A stretch of 64,000 nucleotides of DNA, taken from Blasia pusilla. Its lineage: Eukaryota; Marchantiophyta; Marchantiopsida; Blasiales. This document shows positions 37,361 to 49,309 of the stretch, piece after piece (position 1 is the stretch's first letter; the number at the start of each line of letters is the position of its first letter). Below the pieces are notes generated by a model. The model did not search any database and was not told the origin of the DNA. It saw nothing but the letters and a program-made list of their open reading frames with translations. Where the stretch lies: the NCBI GenBank assembly GCA_050084515.1, contig CM114273.1, forward strand, positions 12,028,001 to 12,092,000, given 5' to 3'. The position numbers and the translations under genes were made by a program.

Positions 37361-37773
37361 CGTCGTGTGCCTACTCTCCTCAAACGTCAATCTTAGTGTT
37401 GCGGAAGCGTATGTTCAGTAGGACATACTCTCATCACCAACCTGCGCCCAAACGCACTCACATTAGTTTGGCTTTGTGTCAAGCGGCCTTCCAACCCACC
37501 GAGTCCTCAACTCGACATCTCATCAAGCTCAACCTTCCCTCATTCCTAGGTTCCCAACACGGGCAAGTCTTCTGAGACTTGGGACATAATTTCTGGTTAG
37601 TCAAGGCATCTAAAATGGCGTTTGCGTGCCTAACGGTCCCAACTGTCCAACGGACCTCGCATGGGCCCCTAATCAAGACTCAACAATATGAGTCGCAAGT
37701 TGGAATCCAATCGAGATCTTTGAAATCCCTCTATTGAACCTAGTTTGGGTTTTGAAGCCCAATACCAAACTCC
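37361..37773 (-). repeat. Partial 5' LTR of the chromovirus
   Basis: It is alignable to 31002-31410 up to ...CCCAATACCAAACTCC, where similarity ends abruptly. The terminal T of the LTR end has become C (CGTCGTGTGCC). Confidence 0.85.
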
Positions 37774-39626
37774 AGAACTCTAGCCTCCGTCGTTGCACGC
37801 GCCCAATATGACCAAGAATAGTGTCCACCATTGTGTCTTTCTTCACCTTGTTTTGTCAAGGCTTCTCCTACTCTCGCCTCTTCTCCTTGTAAGTCAAGCT
37901 TTTGTCCAAAAACTTGGCAAAGCTCTTCATCTTCTTCTTCTGTAATGTCAGTATCCAATGCCCTCACCATCACCATATCTGCAGTCATCTGCCTTTTCCT
38001 TTTGATCACATCTTTGATCAACTCATGAAAGTCACGTTTGGCTATGCCCAAGACTTCCCTCAAAGAAAAATCTATTTTCGCATCCAAAATCCTCTCCTCA
38101 AGAATCTCCTTTAAGTTTGTGCTTGTCTCTATATCAGACTGCAACTTGTATGGAGGAGTCTTACCCTTGGTCTTCTGGGAAGACCTCAATTCTTTCTCCT
38201 TCATTCCACCTTCTTTCATTTGAGAATCCATCATAGATTCAGATGTAGAAGGCCCTTCTTCTCTTAATGGTTGCGCCTCTGGTTGCCCTTTCCTTCTTAC
38301 GCTCCTTGCTCTTCTTGCAGCTTCCTCGAGATCAGCACCATCATTGTTGCCTCTCCTCTTCTCCACCACACTAGCATCTTGCCAACTCACATGTCTCTCT
38401 TGTGCTATGTATGCTTTAACACACCCAACTTCCACTAGATCATCCCATCTAGTCAGATGACGGATAGTCTCTGCCCCTCGTATCATCACTTCACGAGGAA
38501 ATTGTAATGATTCACTTTTAGCTACAGATACAATATGAGCTTTTATTTTTACTGCAAAGGTATCAGAATCTAATGCCATAGTGGCAACTCCTACTTGACT
38601 TCTCACTAAGCCTTTCATTCCTCCTCTACCGAAGTTGGTATTCAACGGCATACCATTCTGCGTTGAATGAATCTTCCCATCTTTGAAGTTTACTATTCCA
38701 TTCCTAAGAGCTTCTGAAAACTCCTCACATTCTTGACGTTGATGCTCAACACTATTACACGATATACATCTTCTCACAAAGTTCATACTTGTCGAAGGAG
38801 CACCAACACTAGGATTCCTATCAAGTTTAAGCTCTGCCATTTCTACTCTCAATTCTCTCAAACCTTTCACCAACTCATCTATAGCAGAATCTTCAAGTTT
38901 TGTTGAAACGGGCTTAGGCAATGGATTTGAAATTAATACCTCCGATTTGAATAGTGCGGTTCTACCTCTACTTCGATTTTGCTTTGTAAGGATAGCAACA
39001 GCTTCTTCCACTTTCTTCCAATTAGTACTGACACCTCCTTCTTCAGTCTTGTCTGCCAACATTATGAAAAGCTTGTCCTCCAAATTCTCATCAGCCTCCT
39101 CAAGGAATAACTCAGTTTTCCTCAAGTCCAGAGTTGCTCTTTCGGAAGAAGAAAGCTGAAAAAATCGCTTCTCAAACTCACGCAATAATTCATTTGGAGT
39201 CATTCCCTTCCTTGGACGTTGCTCTATCCATTCTAGAAAACTCCTCTTAGTCACCCGATCCACATCATCATCGAAGAATTCTCCTTTCAGCAACTGCTCA
39301 TACTCCTCCCACGAGGTCGGATTTTTTGCTCTCAACTTCTTCACTTGACTACGAATCTCTAATATTACAGCTAACTCAAAACTTGACACCATCTCACCTT
39401 TGGGTACACGATTTACCTTCGTCTCAGAAACGTACTCTCGAACATACTTGGTGATGTTCCTCCCATCAAATCTCCCCAACTTCTCTACAATCGCTTGAAG
39501 AGCCCTTGTTGATCTTTGCTCTCCTATGTGAACTCCTCCTTGTTGGCTCAACAATGTTGTCAAAGTTCAGAGAAGATCCTCAACTCCCTCAATTCCCATT
39601 GATGAAGTACTACCAAAAGTAGTCAT
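37774..39626 (-). pseudogene. gag of a third gypsy-like element, 3' truncated
   Basis: A 607-codon minus-strand frame (39563-37740), with a probable true start at 39626 and an in-frame TGA between. N-terminal capsid-like part: GRFDGRNITKYVREYV, SWEEYEQLLKGEF, TPNELLREFEKRFFQLS. Then VEMAELKLD and a zinc knuckle CISCNSVEHQRQEC (C-x2-C-x4-H-x4-C). The C-terminal half has YKLQSDIETSTNLKEILEER followed by FSLREVLGIAKRDFHELI and KRKRQ, a signature I associate with DUF4100-type regions that precede the protease in gypsy elements of early land plants and fungi. The last ~10 residues of the frame lie in the chromovirus LTR, so the element is cut at about 37773 and has no pol here. No other stop within the 607 codons. 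Confidence 0.75.
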
Positions 39627-39672
39627 CTTGATAAGACTCCAACTTGCAAACACAATCTACCGCCTCAAAGAT

Positions 39673-39690
39673 CTCATAGTGGAAGCACCA
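39673..39690 (-). promoter_or_regulatory. Putative primer-binding site of the third gypsy element
   Basis: Minus strand TGGTGCTTCCACTATGAG begins two bases after the presumed LTR end at 39693. It starts with the TGG expected to pair with a tRNA CCA end. I cannot say which tRNA it matches. Confidence 0.5.
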
Positions 39691-39692
39691 TT

Positions 39693-40921
39693 TGTCGTGT
39701 CGAGAGCCTTTCTTCAAGTAAGGGCAGGCCTTCTAGCTGCGGCAGACGCGGTCGATTGCAAGATGAATTCTATGAGAAGATCTCTTTTTTCAATATAAAA
39801 TTATTATGTATACTCTCCATTCTCTCACGACAGGTATCACAAATGGAAGTGCCGAGGCAATCACTTCTTCGTAACATCGGATCCCGAAATTCCTAACTAT
39901 AAAATCCTTATAAACTATTTTACGCTTGTATACGAGGAAGATAGCACAACTAGTATTAAAACCTACTTGAGCAAGCTTATTGACGTCAATGGATTGCTAT
40001 ATAAGAACATACAAAGTACAATCCCATGTCCTTCCATATGTGACGATAGGAAGGATCACCGGAGTTGGAGATTGAATGATCTGGTTCATGAACGCCTCCC
40101 CAAAATGATAAACTAAATAGCGAGTGAACCAATGCCTATTTACAAAGAGTATCTTGACATGGTATGGATTAAGAAAAGGAAAGTCGGGCACAACTCGTGC
40201 TCCACCCCTATCCATGCTTGACAGACATTATCTACTCTCCTCAAGAATGGGTTTTGGCGGAGTTATTCTCCCAAGAGGGCTAATCCACTCTCATTGGGGA
40301 AGTAACAAGCCAAAAATTCACTATTTTAGTATGACTAAACTCCTCTAAGGTGACAAACCTCTCATCTCCACGCACACACCACACTCTAGAAACCTCTCGA
40401 AGAATAGACCATGGTCAAGTTACTCTCCCAAGAGGGATGATCCACTCTCATTGGAAGAGCAAGCAATCCCAAAGTCATACACTCAAGAGTGACACGAAAG
40501 ACTCAAGATGTGGAATAGAAGGTGATGAACCCTTGAAGGTCCCTCCTCTTTATACACTCACAAGAGACCCACAAGAGTACGAAATAGAGCTAATCTTATC
40601 TTGTGCCACATGGCTTCCTCTCAAGGCTTAGCCAATCATATTTTGACACAAGTAAATTTTCTCTTATCTCTTCCAAAATATCCTCTTTTATCCCCTTGAT
40701 ATTTTCCAAATTACCCCAACTAACATAGCCACCAACCAAGCCTACTTTTGCTTTTCATTAAAGCACCAACCTCACTACTTTACTTTTATAAAGTCATCTT
40801 TTATTTATTACCTCTTTTCTAAAGTTGGGCTCGCATAAAAGAGGCACCATAAAGAGGTTTAAACATGGGATTTCCTTTTCCTAAGCTAATTTACTTAATA
40901 CTAATAAAATTCTATCTAACA
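39693..40921 (-). repeat. Probable 5' LTR of the third gypsy element
   Basis: On the minus strand it starts TGTTAGATAGAATTTT (40921) and ends GACACGACA (39693), with TG...CA ends, 1229 bp. It lies directly before the primer site and gag. Inside, GTTA(T/C)TCTCCCAAGAGGG followed by ATCCACTCTCATTGG occurs twice (40259-40296, 40415-40452). The partner LTR is missing. Confidence 0.65.
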
Positions 40922-40991
40922 CTTAACGAGGAAGGAGTTTACACACTGGCTGATTTTACTATGTGACAACGTGACTTAGTCGGTTTTATGA

Positions 40992-41420
40992 TGTTTTGCA
41001 ATAATTGCTTCAAAAGAGCCCGACATCATATCCTTCTTGCAAAGATTCAGCGAGCAAAGCGAAGAAGAAGGCTATAGTCTATTCCTCAAGAGAGGGAGCT
41101 CTACGTCCTTACAACAGTTTTTTTGACAGTGTGCCAGTGTGCCAATATACTTGTATGAGACACCTTTGTCTGACATTGAGGCTTTCAGAGACAAGTACGA
41201 TGACTCACAAAGTCAACTTCAGATTGTCAATATGTTACTAAGAACCATTAGTGAGGATGAGAAATACAACATTGATCGGATAATGCAACTGAAAATCTCT
41301 TTGAAGTAGTTGAAAGATGATATTGCGTTGTTTGTTAACTATATCACTCAAAAGTACCATGGCGATGCTGAAACAAAGGGAAAGGCGGATCAGTTGATGG
41401 CAGCCAACGACAACGCGTAG
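40992..41420 (+). pseudogene. Unidentified protein-coding relic, 143 codons with two stops
   Basis: One plus-strand frame reads as a coherent, hydrophilic, helix-rich protein. It is broken only by TGA at 41124-41126 and TAG at 41307-41309, and ends at TAG 41418-41420. Readable pieces are ASKEPDIISFLQRFSEQSEE, PIYLYETPLSDIEAFRDKYD, QLQIVNMLLRTISEDEKYN, LKDDIALFVNYITQKYHGDA and GKADQLMAANDN. The composition (many Asp, Glu, Lys, Gln) is unlike random AT-rich DNA. I do not recognise the family. It begins about 70 bp after the presumed LTR end at 40921. It could be captured host sequence, part of another element or of an integrated large DNA virus; none of these is supported specifically. Confidence 0.5.
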
Positions 41421-44400
41421 AAAATTTTGTCTAATGTAGTACCTCTACCTCATATTTCACTTTTTCTAGGATGCACTCCTTACATCTTCAAGTGAACGGC
41501 ATTTTGTTGAAAAATTTGAGGGTGAGCATCACCTATGTTTGTATGCACACTCTATGCGGAATATACAAATTGTATATCGACATATTACTTGGCATTTCTT
41601 CTTTCTAACTGAACGAGTTCGTTTGCAAGGCTACTGCATTCTGTACGTTTTGTGTTACATTGGTCCTCATATGTCATTTACAGCACAGTACTTCCATTTT
41701 ACATTACTATCCATAGTTATTAATTCAACATGGTGGCCATTTCATCCATACAACATGAGTTGCGCACAGTACTCGAGCTCTTCACAATTCATGCACGAAA
41801 TCTAACATTATCATCTTGTTCACACCTTCGTGCACCTAATTTTCTCCATTCATTTCTCATATCACAATAAGACTCTTAACACAAAACATCTGACGATCTG
41901 ATACTATTCATGATTACGTGCATCTGATCTTAAACCTCATTATTTTGTTATGAACGGTTATATTTTCAGATGACACATTATAAAATGCCAAGAAGCTTAA
42001 TAAGAATATTGTCACATGTCTGTCACATAAATATAATTTATTAACGCGGGCCACGCCAGCTTATTCCACATTTTGCATCAACTCAAGCAAGATTTTCCGT
42101 GTCTGCAACCTATCATACATATATTACAAGTCTTCTTGTTCGTTCACCACGACAACTTTTATGCTTTTGTGTCCTATACTATAGCCATACCTTGCGTACA
42201 ACTATTCCCTAAAAAGCCATTCCACCGCTTGCTTGACGTCCACTATGTGATAAAAGGGGCCACATACTTGTTGCAAGCACAAATAGTTGAAAATTACGAA
42301 TGATCTTATGGAGAGAGGGCATAGTGTGGGGAGAGGTGAGGCAAATGACTCATGAATATTCTCAATAATTAAAGAATATGAGATGTGCAAGTGGGTAAAG
42401 GAGAACCTCTAAGCTCTTCCATATGGCACAAGGATACATGTTATACTTTTATTTGATTTATGACCTCAACTCACTCCCCGTATTTTACGATAAGTCACCA
42501 AGTTTGCCACATATACGATTTATGTGTAGTTATTGGAGAATGCACCAACAAGGTATTAATGTGAAATAGTCTATTTTTTGTTCCGTAGCATTAAAATTGG
42601 CACCGTTGAGTAAATTGGCACTACCATTTTAAGCATAGAGTAGCTGGTGCCTGTGCGCAACACGTGTGAAAGGCATCCGAACCTTATCCGCCCTCTTATA
42701 ACGGAAATAACTCTTAAGTCGGTGGGATGCTTTTCAAAATCAAGAGGGAGTATGCAACTCATGTCAAGTAACTATATGCCGAAAAATACAGGTGTCACCA
42801 TGAGATGTGGAACCCCCTATGAGGGCACTCTCCAATAATAATATAGATTAATTAATGCCTTTGGATGCTTCTTTTGCAATTCTTTTAAGCCACCAAAATT
42901 GCTTGCCTCGTGACGTTTAGGGAAACCTTGTCTTACATACATTTAATAGCTCCTCTAAAGTTAGAACATCCATAGTCCACCACATGCCTCAATAGTTAGT
43001 AGCTTTGTAATTCACACTCCACATCAATTAATCTTTATTTTGTGTGGTTAGGTCTATATTGGAATCGTGGGTTTTTCCCTCCATATTTATGGTGTATACA
43101 AATCTCAAGTTCTTACATTATATAGCATGTTAGTATGCTGATATCATACTAGCATGGGGCCGCCATGTACACTAGTTTGTTTTAAAGAAAAGGAAACCAC
43201 TACATCATAGTGAAAGAGAGAGTTATTCACAACTAGGAAAGGCCCCTTAAGGGACTGTGTGTTGCAAAAACAAAAGAGCAGCTTCAAAAACTACATCTCC
43301 CAATAATATAGAGGACAAATCTAAATCTAAATCTATCTAAATAATTAAAATAGGATGGGGTTAGAGAAACCTCCTCCGTTGTTGGCACTTGTCCTTTCAG
43401 CCCTCCTCTGGTGTTGACACGCATCAAATTTAAGAGAATAATTAAATTAACACCACCAAAGATTTAAGAGATGCTTAGAATGCCTTTCCCCTCATAGCAT
43501 GGGCATCACACTAGTACTAGTTATGGCCCCTACATGTATGGGTCATTTTGTTTCCTGGTCGGGCATGCTATCCAGCACATCAACTTGATTCGTGTGGCTT
43601 TGCGTACCATAGATTGAAGATTTTGCATAGAGATAGTCGTGAGAAGTTATAAGATTTGTGACAATATTTATAAGATATGTGTGATAGTATACTATGGGTT
43701 ATGAGATTCGTGTGACCTTATTTTAAAACTAATAAGGTTCTTGTGATTTATATTAGTTGTTTGTTTTCTAATCTCACGGATACGGCGTGGCATATGCGAG
43801 CTTGATTTTTCTCGGTTTGTGTAGGTTTGTGTGTAGCCTTACTACATTTCTCCACTTCTTCCTTTGTGGGAGGTTTTCACATCGGACTCGATCCTCCGTA
43901 TTACCTCCCAAAGGGCCCGCGATATCCAATTGTTGCAAACTGCAGAAGAGAAGAAAAAAAAGGAAAAAAAGCACGTGTTTCGCTCTCGTATGTTTGCCTG
44001 TTGTGGGTCATCGATTTTGTCGTGTCCTATCCTTGCTGCGGCATGGATTCCGAGGTCCACAAGTGCGGAAATAGAGAGTCAATAAGCTCTGTCAACCTTT
44101 CTCAAATACATGGCTTTCCATTACTTGTAGTTAAAGTAAACAATTGTTTTCATCAATCCTTATAGAGAAAGGGCAGTACATCTATATGATTTAAAGAGGA
44201 TAGGATTTGAAGAAACCCTCCTCTAGTCTTGACACCACCACTCTTCTAAAGGCTCCTATGGTGTCGGCACTTGTCACTTTGAGAGAGTGAATTGAATTAA
44301 GAAAGAAATAAATAAATTGACAACCAATTGGTTAAATAGTCGTCCATTTCATTATCATAAAAAGGAAAGAAAGTAGGAGGAAAACAAATGCGGTTGGTGA

Positions 44401-44640
44401 AACGACTTCGACATGGTAAACATTCAAAAGAAATAAGAATCCGGAGATGTGATTGCCAAGTAAGGACATAAATAAAAAATAAAAAAATCCGCCAGTGGCC
44501 AGAGGTACGCCAACGAGCATCGACGAAATGACTATTGAGGGCGAGGAAAGCTCTGAAAATCAACGGGTGTCAAATCTTCATCGACGGTCAGACCTCGCCA
44601 TCGCCCTCTAATGCAATCTTGGCCGTCGATTTCCGCTGAC
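41421..44640. other. AT-rich intergenic DNA, no gene recognised
   Basis: Open frames here (41539-41805, 42073-42303, 43787-44165) have no known motifs and look like chance. Two places (about 43366-43450 and 44210-44300) share words such as GAAACC-TCCTC, GTTG(G/A)CAC and GGCACTTGTC followed by AATTAAATTAA-like text, so they may be copies of a small unnamed repeat. Confidence 0.4.
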
Positions 44641-45678
44641 GGTTGCAGTTAGGTCTCAGGAGGCGATGCCCGAGAGTGTGGAAACGCGCCCTCTCGTACC
44701 TCACTCTTGCAACGAGCGAGAGGAAACCCAACGTCTCGACGATTACGCGCTTAATCGACAAGAAAGCACGCGAAGTTCCTCTCCGGAATCAACCACGGGA
44801 TTTGGCGACGGGAAGTACCGAGGTGGATTCGCAACTCGGAAGGTAGAGCATTTGCTGGCTTCCATGAGCCGTTTTTTGGTACTTGCTGTAGAGCATTTTC
44901 ATGCGAGCTCGGGGTTTGTTGATTCTGCCGTGTGAGAGTGCGAGTGCGTAGTTCGAAAAGGCTCCCAGGTCACATGGTAAGGTGGAGAGCAGATAAGCTT
45001 CTGTGTTCGGTGTTTTGGGTCGGACCTAACGCATGTTGTGAGAGCATGGGTCGATGGAAAGTCGGTTCCACGGAATGGAAGCGGCGGAAAGGTGCTTGAC
45101 GAGAGTCATTACTGGTAAAGGCTAGTTGTCACCATGGTTTCCAAAGGGGTGGGCGTTGCGAAGGTGGAGGACTGTTTCCTGCTTTCAATTGTGTTCTGTT
45201 GTTTTACAAATACATAGGTTTGAAACGTTTGGGCTCGAGGAAGGCGTTGTAGAGTAGTCGGTCATGTCCTGTCCGGTTTCCGGTCTGTGGAAGGCAGGTT
45301 ATGCCATAAGTGGGACATGGCTGGTAAGATCTTATTTTCAGAGGTTCATGAGGCCTCTTGTCCTCACCCGAATAGCTGGTTGGATGCAAATGCGCTTGGG
45401 TTTAATATCTCCGTGTGACTGCCAGTACTTCACCTGAACACGTCTCTGGTAAACCATACCATATAATCCTTGTTTGGGGTGTTTTTCTCCGCACGTCCAC
45501 GGAGAGGCGAGTTACCTCTGTAGCGAATTGAATCGACAGATCTGTGTCGAGACGTGAATGTTAGGTCTTGCTGATGGCGCTGGCGGTGACCGGACGGATC
45601 CTTTTACAGATGGACTTGTTAACACGTTGGTGAACTGTCCGTAGATAACCCGGTGAATCTCTGCTGAGGCGAAGAGTG
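44641..45678 (+). promoter_or_regulatory. Upstream region of the RS2Z gene
   Basis: A GC-richer stretch leading to the RS2Z start codon, presumably promoter and 5' UTR. No clear TATA box or conserved element stands out. Open frames (44643-44935) have no family similarity I recognise. Confidence 0.35.
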
Positions 45679-47977
45679 ATGCCTCGCTACGAAGATAGAG
45701 GTGGGGGTCAGACGCGACTCTATGTCGGTCGGCTTTCCAGCCGTACGCGTAGTCGTGATCTCGAAGATCTGTTCAGCAAGTATGGAAGGTATGAGACGCT
45801 GTCATTCTCCTAAACTCAGAAGTATTGCCTGTTGCCTAAAACATCGTTTGGGTGTGGGAGTTGACCTGTTGTATACCACGAAGCGTCCTTGCTAGGCAGC
45901 CAGTGCATCCGCTTAATGTCATGTAACCTAAACGAATCTCCTTTAACGATTGCATCTTTAAGGTCTCATCCGCCGAATGCTATGAACATAACCTCTTTTT
46001 AATTTGACATAACCGGAGACTATCCGGTAAGTTCATTTCTCACTATGTGAGGAAAGCAGAGGGCGAGATCATCTCGCTGTATTCACAGAACCTTAGTCAA
46101 CTCATTCAGACTTGGAACTATACAGACCGAATACTGGATGAGGAGGGCCTGCCACTTTGATTTGTAAGGGCCTAGGTAAATGAGCGCAACGGGGCTAAGC
46201 GTTAACTCGCATGATGTTGTTGAAGGTTGGTGGGTCTCGCCGGCCAGGAGGTCTATGGTGAGAGGGTGGCCTTGGTGGCATGGTGGCCCTTGCTCGCGAG
46301 GGAAAGGGGAGACTGGCGCATCTAGGCGTGCATATGTATGTATGATTGTTCATACGTACATACATGGAATGGCGAGGGTGGAAATGGTGTTTGATTCAAC
46401 TGACTCGCGGTGTATCGTGCCGTTCCTTGACGTGGTGCGCTGCTCTTTTTTGGTACGACTTTTCGCAGAGTTCGAGACGTGGATTTGAAGCACGACTTCG
46501 CTTTCGTTGTGTGTATGCCTAACCTTTTCCTTCAAGTTTTGTATTATTCAGCCAGTTTGTAGAGCTCCTTTTAATCACGCCATCACTCTGACATACCAAA
46601 CTCTGGGACTTGTGACCCCTCCTGAGAATGATCCCAGAGAAGTTAAGGGATGACCTTTCGACTTGTTGTGTGACTAGATGGAGTAATGGTAGGTCAACTC
46701 CATGTCTACAACCTACTTTTGTTTTCTTGCAGGAATTTAGTGATCCCCGTGATGCCGATGAGGCTATCCGGTATCTTAATGGTAAGGATTTTGAAGGTAG
46801 CCGTCTGGTCGTGGAATTTGCAAGAAGGGTGAGGGACTTCGCCATGTCATCGTCTATGGTTATGCTCTGACCTCTGCTCTACTTTTGAATTTGGGCATTT
46901 AAGCTCTCAATTTCGCCTGTTTTGGAGTGCATACTTGTTCTAAAGATAGAATCACATTCTCAGCTTGTCAGGAAAGCAGATAAGCGTCACGCATGCTGCT
47001 CTTGCATGAATTCAAGTACTTCCCTTAAATATCCTCGAGGGCACTGCTGTGTCTGAATGTTAACCGGGCATGTATCCTGGCAGGGCCCACGAGGACCCAG
47101 TGGTGCCCGCGAATATCTTGGGAGGGGGCCTCCTCCAGGCACTGGAAGGTGCTACAATTGTGGAAACGATGGGCATTGGGCCCGGGACTGCAAGGCTGGT
47201 GACTGGCGCGACAAGTGCTATCGCTGCGGACAACGTGGTCACATTGAGCGTAATTGCAGGAACAGCCCTCGCCCTTTCAACAGGTTTGAAGATGTGATAT
47301 CGTGTCCATCTTCAGTTTGTGGTAACTACAAGTAATTTTTGTGATTGTCTGTTCCCTGAAAAAATCTTTCCGTACTGATGACCAAGCCTTACTGGCAGAT
47401 ACGAGCGCAGTCGACCATCTCGATCACGTTCTCCCGTAGATCGGTCCCGCTCAAGATCGCCCCGTCGTGGAAGGAGTCGGAGCAGGAGCTACAGCAGGAG
47501 CCGAAGTTACAGGTATAGCTGGTGTTCTGATTGTAATTTGACTTGGTCATAAGGTGCAGCTTGTTCTTTGCAGCAATTCTGGTGGCTGAACACTTACATT
47601 GGTTGTGCAATAGCCCCAGGAAGGCAAGTAGGAGTCCCATCAAGGAGGAGACCAGAGGGAGGAGAATCACTCGAAGCAGGAGCCGAAGTCTGTCCCCAGC
47701 CCCCCCTCCACGCAAGGAAAGTCGCAGCAGGTCTCGGAGCCCTGTGGTGAATGGCAGAAGTATAAGCCGTAGTCCTCCACCGGCAAGGAGGGAACCCATG
47801 AGTCAAAGTCCTCCACCTCCCAGGACAGAAACTAGCCGCAGTCCTTCTCCCAGAGATGGCAGTCCTCTACCCAGGAAGGATCGTAGCCCTGAGGGTGAGC
47901 CAGCTAATCACAACTCCGTGGCAAAGGGCTCACCACCTCCAAGGGAGCAAGTTAGCCGCAGTCCATCTGTAGACTAA
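45679..47977 (+). CDS. RS2Z: RS2Z-type SR splicing factor, six exons
   Basis: Exons: 45679-45788, 46469-46508, 46733-46828, 47084-47283, 47399-47512 and 47614-47977, with GT-AG junctions and agreeing phases; 307 aa. The RRM spans residues 13-82: RNP2-like LYVGRL at 14-19 and DFAFVEF at 46-52. Two CCHC zinc knuckles follow, [14 protein letters not shown] (105-118) and [14 protein letters not shown] (127-140), spaced by KAGDWRDK. From about 149 an Arg-Ser-rich domain with SP repeats runs to the end (RSRSRSP, SRSPPP, SRSPSVD). One RRM, two knuckles and RS/SP tail define the plant-specific RS2Z subfamily of SR proteins, nuclear pre-mRNA splicing regulators whose RS domain is phosphorylated. The second exon is only 40 nt and carries [13 protein letters not shown]. 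Introns 1 and 2 (680 and 224 nt) split the RRM, the place where plant RS2Z genes are known for regulated alternative splicing. No defects seen. Confidence 0.93.
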
Positions 47978-48968
47978 ATGTGGGGCATGGGGGATTTGTA
48001 TTTTGGCGCAGGGATTGGGGTAGAAGCCTTATGTACACAAGGTCTATTCAAAGTACCTACCAGAAGGCATTAGCGGTGGAGGTGGTTCTACTGGTGTCAA
48101 TATCGGACGAGGTGTATTTATTAAGTTGATTGTTTCGGCCAAGTGTCTCGTATATGGCCTCTTTGTCTTCGACAGTGGTTTGGAGGAGAAGCAAACATGC
48201 GCTCTACAGTGCCCAAGCCTGACAATAATGTTTGTCAATGTTGTGCAATGCATCCCGCATATTGGATTACGCTAAATTGCTCATATTTTTGCGGGGGCGG
48301 GAGAATCCACAGTGCAGACACAAGCGGTTTTAATTTGGCCATCTTCCGGTCAAGGATTGCCACGTGTAGCATTGTGCAGAGGTATCCCGCATGCATTACT
48401 GGAATTCTCTTGGAAATAAATTACTGCTCAAGTTTTCCCAGTGCACTAGAAATTTTATCCTACTTCTAAAAACATATTTCTACTTTTCGACTGTAGTGTA
48501 CCTGGTTGCATCCAAATTTTTTGAACACGTGCATTCTTCACAGCTAAAATAATAGATCTCAATCGATCAAATCCTATGGAGGATATTTTTACCCTAGAAC
48601 CACTCAACCGACCTAAGAAGCTTGCACATGACTTTGGTTGGCTAAAGAGGGCAAGTAGATGCAAGCTCACGGTAACTCTAAGCGCGAGTAATTTGATGGC
48701 ATGAATTGGCCGATCCGTGAGTATCTCTCCGACGTCAAGAAACGTCAGCTTTTCTCCAATCACACTGCACTATGCAGTGGACACGGATACGTGACACCCC
48801 AGCGGCGCTCCCGTTATCTGAGGGTAAAACAATCATGAGCGGGCGTAAACTCTCGCAATGATAAATCGGCGTCTGCTCTCTCAACTGTACATTTACCCTC
48901 GAGAAAATACCCTACTTAATATACCTATGAATAATAGGGGAAAGATGGATACTTGCACTCATCACCTA
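47978..48968. other. RS2Z 3' UTR and intergenic DNA
   Basis: The first few hundred bases are presumably the 3' UTR. No gene motif on either strand; open frames at 48143-48469 and 48455-48763 are unremarkable. Confidence 0.4.
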
Positions 48969-49010
48969 CCCAAGTCATGTTCTCCACTACCCAAGTCATG
49001 TTCTCCACTC
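48969..49010. repeat. Perfect 21-bp tandem duplication
   Basis: ACCCAAGTCATGTTCTCCAC followed by T occurs twice with no difference (48969-48989 and 48990-49010). Confidence 0.95.
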
Positions 49011-49151
49011 CATTCACTCAATGGAACTAGAAAACTCGTGACCTTTCATCTTCATGGAATGGTCGTCTTTACTTAATTATTTAGTATTAAATAGATGTCT
49101 TCACTTAAAACGTGTGGGGTTGGGAGGAGACTGTAACACACCACATCAAAA

Positions 49152-49309
49152 GTGTGCCAAAGGTTGTTAAGACCGAATTTTCGACTTGTCGCGCGGATAC
49201 CCTTCTGGACAAATGGTATTTCCTAAATGAGTGTGCCAAAGGTTGTTAAGACCGAATTTTCGACCTGTAGCGCGGATACCCTTATGGACAAATGGTATTT
49301 CCTAAATGA
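49152..49309. repeat. 79-bp tandem duplication
   Basis: Two adjacent copies (49152-49230, 49231-49309) start GTGTGCCAAAGGTTGTTAAG and end TATTTCCTAAATGA. They differ at three positions by eye. Each contains GACCGAATTTTCGAC, partly palindromic. A recent local duplication in non-coding DNA. Confidence 0.95.

Larger units (their letters stand above)
31002..37773 (-). mobile_element. Chromovirus (Ty3/gypsy) element, 5' LTR truncated
   Basis: On the minus strand the order is: partial 5' LTR (37773-37361), primer-binding site, gag, protease, RT, RNase H, integrase, GPY-like region, chromodomain, and a 3' LTR (31991-31002). The primer site TGGTATCAGAGC (37358-37347) matches plant initiator-Met tRNA. 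Just upstream of the 3' LTR (31992-32005) a purine-rich AAAGAGGGGTGAG is the likely polypurine tract. The first ~130 bases of the two LTRs differ at roughly one base in ten by eye, so the insertion is old. The 5' LTR stops being similar at about 37773, where a different gag-bearing element begins. Stops interrupt several domains. Confidence 0.9.

Noticed and set aside
43774-44165. Overlapping open frames with poly-Lys/Phe stretches
   Set aside because: Caused by a purine-rich run near 43945-43975; no family similarity.
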